Positions 1 to 5,400 of a DNA stretch of 6,396 bases are shown in pieces (the stretch's first letter is position 1; every line of letters starts with the position of its first letter). Below the pieces are notes generated by a model. It saw nothing but the letters and a program-made list of their open reading frames with translations, searched no databases and was not told the origin of the DNA. The position numbers were made by a program, and so were the translations under genes. Source of the stretch: DATHWB01 sp035460965 (lineage in GTDB: Bacteria; Actinomycetota; Acidimicrobiia; Spongiisociales; ZC4RG35); contig DATHWB010000217.1 in the NCBI GenBank assembly GCA_035460965.1, positions 1 through 6,396 of the forward strand. Direction: 5' to 3'.

Positions 1-1430
1 AGGGGCGCGCCGGGGCGATCGATCAGCTGAACGAACGCCCCGCTGGCAGGCCCTCCCTTGTGGAGCTGTCCGGTGCTGTGCAGGAACCGCGGTCCCCACC
101 CCAGGGTCGTCGCGAGTCCGGTGCGGGCTCCGATCACCTTGCGCAGATCCTGCAGCCGCGTCCACCGGGCATCGTCCGGCGCCAGGTAGGCCTGCAACCC
201 GACGTAGTCCCCCGGAACCAGCTGATCGAGGAACCCCTTGAGGTCGCCTCCCGCGGACTCACCGGCGAGTGTCCTCACGGAGTCGAGATCCAGGGCTCCG
301 TCCATGGCCCTGGTGGCCAGGCGTTTGGCGGCCTCCACGTTCGGCTGGTCGAACGGATGCACCCCCAGAACAGCACCAGCGGCGGCGGTGGCCACCTCCG
401 CCCGCAGCATCTCGTAGCCGAGGGAGTCGCGGCCCGGCAGCTCGAAGCCGAGTACCGGCTGTCCCGCCCGGTTCAGCGCATCGAGGTCCGGACCCTCCTC
501 GCCGGCGAGGACGAAGGCGAGGAACACCCGATCGTCCCCGTATGCGGAGGGCCCGCGCGGGGGTTCTTCCGCCACCGGCACGATCCCGGTGCCGTCTTTG
601 CCCAGGCTCTCGGCGATCAGCTGCTCCATCCACGAGGGGAACGAGGCGAGTGACGGAGAGGTCAGGAGGGTGAGCTTGTCTCGCCCCTGACGAGCGAGCT
701 CCCCGAGCGCGATCCCCAGGCCGACTGCCGGATCGTCCCGGATGCTCTCGGTCGCCTGAGCCGCCAACCCGGCCGCCGCGTCGAGCAAGGACACAATGTC
801 GACACCGGCGAATGCGGCGGGCACGAGCCCGAAGTGAGTCAGGGCGGAGAAGCGACCGCCGACGTCGGGAAACGCCTCGAACACGTGCCGGAAGCGCCGC
901 TCCCGTCCGAGATCCGCCAGCGAGGTGCCCGGATCGGTCACGGCCACGAACCTCGACCCATCCGAACCTGCGGCCGCGAAGAAGTACCGGAAGAAGCTGA
1001 GCGTCTCCAGCGTCGAACCCGACTTCGACGACACCACGAACGTGGTGCGGCTCGGAACGATCCGGTCGCGCACGGCCCGCACCGCCCCGGGATGGGTGCT
1101 GTCGAGCACCAGGAGTTCCGGCCAGCCCGATCGTTGACCGAAGGTGGCTGCGAACACCTCCGGGGCCAGGCTCGAGCCGCCCATTCCGCACAGCACCACG
1201 TGATCGCTGTCCGATCCGACCTCCTCGGCCACCGCGTTGATCCCGTCCACTTCGCCGCGCATCGTCTCGTGGAGCCGCAGCCACCCCAGCCGATCCGCCA
1301 GCTCGGGGGTGTCGGGATCCTCCGACCACACCGTGGGATCACCCTCCCAGAGTCGACGGACGGCGTCGGCGGCGTGCCACGCCGAGATGCGAGCGGCGAC
1401 CGCCGGAGCGAGGAGTGGAACGAGATTCAT
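1..1430 (-). CDS. pgi: Glucose-6-phosphate isomerase, transaldolase-fusion type but stand-alone (3' end cut by window)
   Basis: This gene should encode the cytoplasmic enzyme that interconverts glucose 6-phosphate and fructose 6-phosphate, linking glycolysis, gluconeogenesis and the pentose phosphate pathway. The frame is open from the ATG at 1430 to the window edge, giving 476 codons with no stop. Visible motifs are GMGGSSLAPEVF (82-93), DSTHPGAV (110-117), the sugar-phosphate-binding SKSGSTLET (135-143), GGRFSALTHFGLVPAA (191-206), AESLGKDG (273-280; E274 is the likely catalytic Glu), HPFDQPNVEAAK (358-369) and HSTGQLHKGGP (451-461). This set matches the PGI half of bifunctional Tal-Pgi proteins better than classical E. 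coli-type Pgi. No transaldolase domain precedes it, because divergent purB begins 66 bp away. By family comparison several tens of C-terminal residues are missing at the edge. The start has no good Shine-Dalgarno but a -10-like hexamer seven bases upstream. Confidence 0.93.
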   Translation of the reverse strand, partial: MNLVPLLAPAVAARISAWHAADAVRRLWEGDPTVWSEDPDTPELADRLGWLRLHETMRGEVDGINAVAEEVGSDSDHVVLCGMGGSSLAPEVFAATFGQRSGWPELLVLDSTHPGAVRAVRDRIVPSRTTFVVSSKSGSTLETLSFFRYFFAAAGSDGSRFVAVTDPGTSLADLGRERRFRHVFEAFPDVGGRFSALTHFGLVPAAFAGVDIVSLLDAAAGLAAQATESIRDDPAVGLGIALGELARQGRDKLTLLTSPSLASFPSWMEQLIAESLGKDGTGIVPVAEEPPRGPSAYGDDRVFLAFVLAGEEGPDLDALNRAGQPVLGFELPGRDSLGYEMLRAEVATAAAGAVLGVHPFDQPNVEAAKRLATRAMDGALDLDSVRTLAGESAGGDLKGFLDQLVPGDYVGLQAYLAPDDARWTRLQDLRKVIGARTGLATTLGWGPRFLHSTGQLHKGGPASGAFVQLIDRPGAP

Positions 1431-1437
1431 GCCTTCG

Positions 1438-1443
1438 AGTATG
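1438..1443 (-). promoter_or_regulatory. Candidate -10 element for pgi (leaderless start)
   Basis: The minus-strand hexamer CATACT matches TATAAT at four of six positions and ends seven bases before the pgi ATG, so transcription would start at or next to the A of the start codon. No convincing -35 is seen; the expected position falls near 1461-1466. The only purine-rich stretch before the ATG (GAAGG) is too close to be a normal Shine-Dalgarno. This is an inference from position and composition only. Confidence 0.35.
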
Positions 1444-1482
1444 CCAGCCGGCTCGGCCGACCTTCCGATGTGTCGCCCCTGC

Positions 1483-1488
1483 CACAAT
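1483..1488 (+). promoter_or_regulatory. Candidate -10 element for purB (leaderless start)
   Basis: CACAAT matches TATAAT at four of six positions and ends seven bases before the purB ATG at 1496, the same geometry as the divergent pgi start. No Shine-Dalgarno lies between the hexamer and the ATG. The implied -35 (around 1460-1465) would overlap that of the pgi promoter, so the two polymerases might exclude each other. Confidence 0.35.
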
Positions 1489-1495
1489 CGAGCCC

Positions 1496-2929
1496 ATGCC
1501 ACAGGCTCCGCTGATACCGAATGTGCTCGCCGCTCGATACGCCAGTCCGGCGATGGTGAGCCTGTGGGCGCCCGAGGCGAAGGTGCGGCTCGAACGGACG
1601 CTCTGGATTGCCGTCCTCGAGGCCCAGCGCGACCTCGGCCTCGACATTCCCGCCGACGCCATCGACGCCTACCGGGCCGTGGCCGACACCGTCGATCTGG
1701 CCGCCATCGCCGAGCGGGAGCGCATCACCCGCCACGACGTCAAGGCGCGCATCGAGGAGTTCTGCGCCCTCGCCGGGCACGAGCACATCCACAAGGGGAT
1801 GACCTCTCGCGATCTCACCGAGAACGTCGAACAGCTCCAGGTACGCTCCGGCCTGGAGCTGGTCCGGGACAGATGCGTGGCGGTCCTGATACGGCTGGCC
1901 CGGCGGGCGACGGAATACGCCGACATGCCCCTCACCGGCCGCACCCACAACGTCCCCGCCCAGGCGATCACCCTCGGCAAACGGTTCGCCGATGCCGGTG
2001 AAGAGCTTCTTCTCGCCATGGAAGGCGTCGAGCAATTGCTGCAGAGACTGCCGCTGCGCGGCATCAAGGGTCCGGTCGGGACCCAGCAGGATCTGCTCGA
2101 CCTCTTCGACGGCGACCGGGACCGGATCGACGACCTGGAGCGACGGGTGGCGGAGTTGCTCGGCTACGAACGGGTACTCACCTCGGTCCCGCAGGTCTAT
2201 CCACGCTCCCTCGACTTCGCCGTCGTGGCATCGCTCCTGGAGGTCGCCGGTGGGCCGGGGAGCCTCGCCACCACCATCCGCCTGATGGCCGGCGCGGAAC
2301 TCGCCACCGAAGGCTTCCAGCAGGGTCAGGTGGGGTCGTCGGCGATGCCGCACAAGATGAACAGCAGGTCCTCGGAACGCATCGACGGGTTCGTGACGAT
2401 TCTGCGCGGCCATGTCGCCATGGCGGCCGGGCTGGTCGGCACGCGCTGGAACGAAGGCGACGTCAGCGACTCCGTCGTCCGGCGGGTCGTACTCCCCGAC
2501 TCCTTCCTGACCATCGACGGACTGCTCGAGACGACGCTCACCGTGCTCGACGAGTTCCGGGCGTTCCCGGAGATGGTCGAACGCGAATTGCATCGCCACC
2601 TCCCGTTCCTCGCCACCACCGCACTGCTGATGGAGGCCGTGAGGTCCGGCGTGGGACGAGAGACCGCGCACAGGCTGATCAAGGCTCACGCCGTGGCATC
2701 CGCCCAGGCCATGCGGGCCGGTGAGACCGAGAGCAGCGATCTCTTCCGGCGCGTCGCCGACGATCCCGAATTGTCCCTCGACCCGGGCCGACTCGCCGAG
2801 ATCGCGGCCTCCCCCGCCGCGTTCACCGGCCGGTCGTCCGAACAGGTCGGCCGTTTCGTCTCGCGGGTGACAGATCTTGCAGCCGACCATCCGGGCGCAG
2901 CGGAGTACGTCCCCTCCCCCATCCTCTGA
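1496..2929 (+). CDS. purB: Adenylosuccinate lyase
   Basis: A cytoplasmic purine-biosynthesis enzyme of 477 residues. It releases fumarate from SAICAR (giving AICAR) and from adenylosuccinate (giving AMP). The protein starts with IPNVLAARYASPAMVSLW, as expected for the family. It carries GMTSRDLTENVEQ (101-113), GRTHNVPAQ (148-156, with the conserved active-site region His151) and the fumarase/aspartase superfamily signature GSSAMPHKMN (280-289), whose second Ser (282) belongs to the flexible catalytic loop. The HKGMTSRDLTENVEQ region resembles the longer, human-like lyases rather than the short Bacillus type, and the length of about 475 residues fits. The frame stays open 27 codons further upstream, but those codons overlap the pgi start and do not look like the family; the ATG at 1496 is preferred. 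The next gene on the same strand begins 36 bases downstream and has its own -10-like hexamer. Confidence 0.96.
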   Translation: MPQAPLIPNVLAARYASPAMVSLWAPEAKVRLERTLWIAVLEAQRDLGLDIPADAIDAYRAVADTVDLAAIAERERITRHDVKARIEEFCALAGHEHIHKGMTSRDLTENVEQLQVRSGLELVRDRCVAVLIRLARRATEYADMPLTGRTHNVPAQAITLGKRFADAGEELLLAMEGVEQLLQRLPLRGIKGPVGTQQDLLDLFDGDRDRIDDLERRVAELLGYERVLTSVPQVYPRSLDFAVVASLLEVAGGPGSLATTIRLMAGAELATEGFQQGQVGSSAMPHKMNSRSSERIDGFVTILRGHVAMAAGLVGTRWNEGDVSDSVVRRVVLPDSFLTIDGLLETTLTVLDEFRAFPEMVERELHRHLPFLATTALLMEAVRSGVGRETAHRLIKAHAVASAQAMRAGETESSDLFRRVADDPELSLDPGRLAEIAASPAAFTGRSSEQVGRFVSRVTDLAADHPGAAEYVPSPIL

Positions 2930-2952
2930 ATCGGGTGGCCGGGCACAGCGGG

Positions 2953-2958
2953 TAGGCT
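2953..2958 (+). promoter_or_regulatory. Candidate -10 element for the small LiaF-like gene (leaderless start)
   Basis: TAGGCT fits the actinobacterial TANNNT pattern and ends six bases before the ATG at 2965, so transcription would begin at the start codon. It lies in the 35-bp gap after purB, in which no Shine-Dalgarno is visible near the ATG. It is the best of the three leaderless-type hexamers in this window. It suggests the gene is transcribed on its own and not only by read-through from purB. No clear -35 is seen. Confidence 0.4.
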
Positions 2959-2964
2959 CGCTCG

Positions 2965-3441
2965 ATGCGCATCATCGGCAAGATCATCGCCTGGTACGCC
3001 GCGTTCTGGGCGGCCGTGGCAGCTGTGGCGGCTGTCATCAAGTTCACCTCCGACGTCGAGGACGACCCGGCCGACAGCCACTTCTCCCTGGTGAGCGTGT
3101 TCGGCGGTACCGACTTCCGCCCCACCACCCAGATCCTCCAGTCCTCGAGCGCACTCACGATGTTCGGCGGCACCAAGATCGATCTCCGCCGTTCGATGAT
3201 GGGAGCGGCCCAGATCACCCTCCGGCTCGTCACCGTCACCGGCGGCACCGACGTCGTGGTGCCCGACACGTGGCGGGTGACGGTGGTGGGAGACCCCAAG
3301 ATGGGCGGACATGATGTCCATGTCAGCGCCCACGAGCTGCTCCCCGATGACGCCCCCCGGCTGGTCATCGACGCCAGGACCGTCTTCGGCGGTCTCCGGG
3401 TGCAGGCCCGTCCGGTCCTGCAGTCGGCTAAGACCGGCTGA
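2965..3441 (+). CDS. Small membrane-anchored protein with LiaF-like (DUF2154-type) repeated beta domain
   Basis: A protein of 158 residues whose exact function I do not know. Residues 2-27 form one hydrophobic segment (IIAWYAAFWAAVAAVAAVI) preceded by Arg2 and a Lys6, which suits an uncleaved membrane anchor. The rest is a ladder of short repeats, each a strand ending in GG: SVFGGTDF (44-51), TMFGGTKI (65-72), TVTGGTDV (90-97), KMGGHDV (112-118) and TVFGGLRV (139-146). The spacing is 21-28 residues. This resembles the C-terminal beta domain of LiaF/YvqF, the negative regulator of the LiaRS envelope-stress system in Firmicutes. The anchor is single, unlike the four-TM LiaF. The gene follows purB but converges on a LuxR-type regulator/PspC-kinase operon, so I infer a link to envelope stress. 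Its stop codon directly abuts the regulator's stop. Confidence 0.85.
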   Translation: MRIIGKIIAWYAAFWAAVAAVAAVIKFTSDVEDDPADSHFSLVSVFGGTDFRPTTQILQSSSALTMFGGTKIDLRRSMMGAAQITLRLVTVTGGTDVVVPDTWRVTVVGDPKMGGHDVHVSAHELLPDDAPRLVIDARTVFGGLRVQARPVLQSAKTG

Positions 3442-4074
3442 TCAGACGATCCGACGGTGGCTGGCCCAACGAGCCAGCTCGTGTCGGTTCGAGAGCTGCA
3501 GCTTCCGAAGGACGGCCGACACGTGGGTCTCGACGGTCTTGACGCTGATCGAGAGTCGACGGGCCACCTGCTTGTAGGAGTAGCCCCGGGCGATCTGCCG
3601 GAGTACCTCCTTCTCCCTGGGGGTGAGCTGATCCATCTCCGGATCGACCGGAGCGGACATGGTGTCGGCGAACGCGTCGAGCACGAACCCTGCGAGACGA
3701 GGCGAGAAGACGGCATCGCCCGCCTGCACCCGACCGATCGCTTCGATCAGTTCCTCCGGGGTGATCGACTTCGTGACGTAGCCGCGCGCACCGGCCCGGA
3801 TCATGGCGATGACGTCCTCGGCGGCGTCGGACACGGACAGTGCGAGGAAGCGAACGTCGGGATTGGTCTCGAGGACGTTCTCGATCACCGCCAGTCCCCC
3901 GCCGCCGGGCATGTGGACGTCGACCAGGACCACGTCGGGAGCGGCGTCCCTGATGCCCTCGATGGCGTCGTCCACGTCGGAGGCACTGCCGACGATGTCG
4001 ACCGCACCTTCGATCTCGGACCGGACGCCGGCCAAGAACAAGCGGTGGTCGTCGACCAGGTAGACGGTGGTCAC
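3442..4074 (-). CDS. Response regulator, NarL/LiaR family (receiver + LuxR-type HTH)
   Basis: A cytoplasmic DNA-binding response regulator of 210 residues. The receiver domain spans about 2-118, with the acidic pair D8-D9, phosphoacceptor D52 (in VLVDVHMPGG), S80 at the switch position and K102 in YVTKS. A LuxR/GerE helix-turn-helix spans about 149-205 (LTPREKEVLRQIARGYSYKQVARRL, abridged here as residues 150-174, then SVKTVETHVSAVLRKL, with recognition helix near 178-190). All phosphotransfer residues are present, so it should be functional. The GTG start overlaps the kinase stop codon by 4 bases (GTGA), indicating translational coupling. A GGGA-containing sequence lies about nine bases upstream inside the kinase gene. 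The partner is surely the adjacent kinase. The likely targets are the divergent kinase/PspC promoter region and perhaps the small LiaF-like gene, but this is inference from neighbourhood. Confidence 0.95.
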   Translation of the reverse strand: MTTVYLVDDHRLFLAGVRSEIEGAVDIVGSASDVDDAIEGIRDAAPDVVLVDVHMPGGGGLAVIENVLETNPDVRFLALSVSDAAEDVIAMIRAGARGYVTKSITPEELIEAIGRVQAGDAVFSPRLAGFVLDAFADTMSAPVDPEMDQLTPREKEVLRQIARGYSYKQVARRLSISVKTVETHVSAVLRKLQLSNRHELARWASHRRIV

Positions 4075-5270
4075 TGTGGTTCGTCCCTTTCCATGCGAAG
4101 GTGGACTTCCGTCCCTTCTCCGATCTCACTGCTGATGGTGGCAGTACCCCCGTGGCGGCGCATCCTCCCCACGATCGAATCGGCGATCCCCCGCCGGTCC
4201 TCGCCGACCGATCCGTTCTCGAAGCCCTTGCCCTGGTCGGCCACCCACACGTCTACCGCCGCGGGTGACACCTCGGCGTAGACGGACACCTTGCCCGCTC
4301 CGGAGTGCTTGGCGGCGTTGGCGATCGCCTCCCCGGTAGCGGCCACCAGCGGCAACACGAGGTCACCCTCCACGTCGCCCCCGGCGATCACGAGGTCCAC
4401 CGGGATGTCGAAGTCCGCCTCGATTCGGTCGACCGTCGACTGGAGCAGCACCGAGAGCGACCCGGTGCCCGCCTCCGGTGCCCGGTCGTAGAGCCAGCGT
4501 CGCAGTTCCCTCTCCTGATGACGGGCGAGGGTCACCATTCGTTTGGGATCCTCCGTCCGCTGGATCAGGGCCAGGGTCTGCAACACCGAATCGTGCAGGT
4601 GGGCGGCCATCTCCGCCCGTTCCTCCTGCCGTACCCGCTCGGAACGTTCGGCTCCGAGATCGTTCGCCAGCCTCCAGATCCAAGGGCCGAACAGCACCGA
4701 CAGCCCGATACCGGTCACGGCCACCGCCACGATCGTCGTCCCCATGGCAGGTACCGCGGAACCTCCGAAGATGCTCAGGCCGACCACCAACAGGATCACC
4801 CCGACGATGGTCCGGTTTCGCATCGAGCTGTCGCCGGGATCGACGAGTGACGTGAGAAAGTCCCGCGAATCGATCCCGCGCCGATCGAGCAGGAACGCCG
4901 AACCGAAGACGATGGCCGCCGCCGGCAGCACAACCCCGTCCCCCGGCCAGATTCCCACGGCCCGCATCGCCATCAGAGCGGACAGGAGCATCAGGCCGGC
5001 GCCGACGTGGGCCCGTCGATCTGCCGGCGAAGCCGGTTCGATGCCTGCCCGCTCGTAGGTCGGCACATCGATCGTGGTCGCCCATGCCGCCGCGTAGAGG
5101 ATGACCCCGAGGCCCCAGACGAGGCCGAGGAGGACGAACGCCGCCCGGACGTAGATGACGGCGATGCCGGTGGTGGTACTGATGCCGGAGCAGATCCCGG
5201 CGATGATCCGGTCGTCGGAACGGCGGAGACCGAACGGTGCCCTGGGCGCGGACGCGACGGGAGATGTCAC
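4071..5270 (-). CDS. Sensor histidine kinase with N-terminal PspC domain (LiaS/DesK-like, HisKA_3)
   Basis: A membrane kinase that should phosphorylate the regulator encoded just downstream. Numbering from the GTG at 5270 (399 aa), a PspC domain covers about 15-68 (LRRSDDRIIAGICSGI followed by a long hydrophobic stretch). About four more membrane segments follow near 90-106, 113-128, 155-170 and 175-196, with only short loops and no sizeable extracellular sensor domain. The HisKA_3 dimerisation domain has the phosphoacceptor His226 in AAHLHDSVLQTLALIQR. The ATPase domain has an N-box (GEAIANAAKHS, 313-323), DQGKGF (345-350) and RRGIADSI (359-366). An in-frame TTG at 5306 would add 12 residues. 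I prefer GTG because PspC begins shortly after it and the residues between look unconserved, but neither start has a good ribosome site. The gene is divergent from another PspC protein across an operator-like gap. Confidence 0.93.
   Translation of the reverse strand: MTSPVASAPRAPFGLRRSDDRIIAGICSGISTTTGIAVIYVRAAFVLLGLVWGLGVILYAAAWATTIDVPTYERAGIEPASPADRRAHVGAGLMLLSALMAMRAVGIWPGDGVVLPAAAIVFGSAFLLDRRGIDSRDFLTSLVDPGDSSMRNRTIVGVILLVVGLSIFGGSAVPAMGTTIVAVAVTGIGLSVLFGPWIWRLANDLGAERSERVRQEERAEMAAHLHDSVLQTLALIQRTEDPKRMVTLARHQERELRRWLYDRAPEAGTGSLSVLLQSTVDRIEADFDIPVDLVIAGGDVEGDLVLPLVAATGEAIANAAKHSGAGKVSVYAEVSPAAVDVWVADQGKGFENGSVGEDRRGIADSIVGRMRRHGGTATISSEIGEGTEVHLRMERDEPQ
4084..4088 (-). promoter_or_regulatory. 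Ribosome binding site of the response regulator, inside the kinase gene
   Basis: AGGGA on the minus strand sits nine bases before the GTG at 4074, within the last codons of the kinase gene. Together with the GTGA overlap it supports the GTG start and coupled translation of the kinase and regulator. Confidence 0.5.
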
Positions 5271-5308
5271 AGCCCGTATCGTTCCACTCCCGCAGCCTGC
5301 GGGCAATG

Positions 5309-5320
5309 AGGGAAGTCCCT
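5309..5320. repeat. Short inverted repeat AGGGA-AG-TCCCT
   Basis: Two perfect 5-base arms around a 2-base centre, in the gap between the divergent kinase and PspC genes and 5 bp from the larger palindrome. It could be a secondary regulator site or a weak hairpin just upstream of the alternative TTG start of the kinase. An arm of five in G/C-rich DNA can arise by chance. Confidence 0.35.
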
Positions 5321-5324
5321 GGCT

Positions 5325-5346
5325 CGACCCCGAGGTCTCGGGGTCG
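5325..5346. promoter_or_regulatory. Perfect 10+2+10 palindrome, candidate operator between divergent envelope-stress genes
   Basis: The left arm CGACCCCGAG (5325-5334) and right arm CTCGGGGTCG (5337-5346) are exact reverse complements around a GT centre. The centre (5335.5) is exactly midway between the kinase GTG at 5270 and the ATG at 5401, about 65 bases from each. If both transcripts start near their start codons, the site would sit around -65 of both, a position normal for an activator of the NarL/LuxR family. The encoded response regulator is the natural candidate to bind. As RNA it could also form a hairpin, but no T-run follows and it lies upstream of both genes, so a terminator is unlikely. 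Confidence 0.6.
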
Positions 5347-5358
5347 TCCTGGGGTCAT
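5340..5358 (+). repeat. Direct repeat GGGGTCNT, 11 bp apart
   Basis: GGGGTCGT at 5340-5347 and GGGGTCAT at 5351-5358 are offset by 11 bp, about one helical turn. The first copy lies in the right arm of the palindrome, and the left arm carries the same GGGGTC on the minus strand (5326-5331), so there are three copies of one half-site. This suits a dimeric regulator with an additional adjacent binding unit on the same face of the DNA. Confidence 0.4.
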
Positions 5359-5365
5359 TCCCGAT

Positions 5366-5393
5366 GGAAACGGGCGAACGGGTCCGGCACCGT
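5366..5393 (+). promoter_or_regulatory. Possible ECF-sigma-type promoter for the large PspC gene
   Basis: GGAAAC (5366-5371) resembles the GGAAC -35 of ECF sigma factors, and a CGT (5391-5393) nineteen bases later could be the core of an ECF -10. Transcription would then begin at or very near the ATG at 5401. It is proposed mainly because 5281-5400 contains no TA dinucleotide and so no housekeeping -10. The spacing is at the long end for known ECF promoters, so this is weak. Confidence 0.15.
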
Positions 5394-5400
5394 GGGGACC
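5381..5400 (+). promoter_or_regulatory. Weak ribosome site (GGGGA) within a possible small hairpin before the PspC gene
   Basis: GGTCC (5381-5385) and GGACC (5396-5400) can pair around a 10-base loop. The right arm overlaps GGGGA (5394-5398), the only Shine-Dalgarno-like sequence. That sequence is 2 bases from the ATG at 5401 and 5 from the ATG at 5404, so spacing favours the second ATG if a leadered transcript is used. The stem is short and may be chance. Confidence 0.25.

Noticed and set aside
60..653. A 197-codon plus-strand frame opposite pgi
   Set aside because: Composition of a shadow frame, no motifs, and fully within a well-supported gene.
259..1329. A 356-codon minus-strand frame overlapping pgi in another phase
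   Set aside because: Extremely Arg/Gly-rich translation with no family signs; the pgi frame has all the catalytic motifs.
1446..1459. AGCCGGCT and CGGCCG palindromes in the pgi/purB gap as operators
   Set aside because: Short G/C palindromes are expected by chance in this composition, and they are not symmetrically placed between the genes.
1427..2890. A 487-codon open frame antisense to nearly all of purB
   Set aside because: The translation has no recognisable domain, is low in hydrophobic patterning and rich in Gly/Arg/Asp/His. It mirrors the codon bias of purB, whose family assignment is certain. It is a shadow frame of G/C-rich coding DNA.
3412..3437. CCGGTC ... GACCGG inverted repeat at the end of the LiaF-like gene as a terminator
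   Set aside because: Six-base arms with a 14-base loop inside coding sequence and no T-run on either strand; too weak to call.
5262..5285. GGAAC on the minus strand (5281-5285) as an ECF -35 for the kinase
   Set aside because: The nearest CGTC-like -10 is about 21 bases away, too far for ECF promoters, and would place the transcript start inside the coding region.
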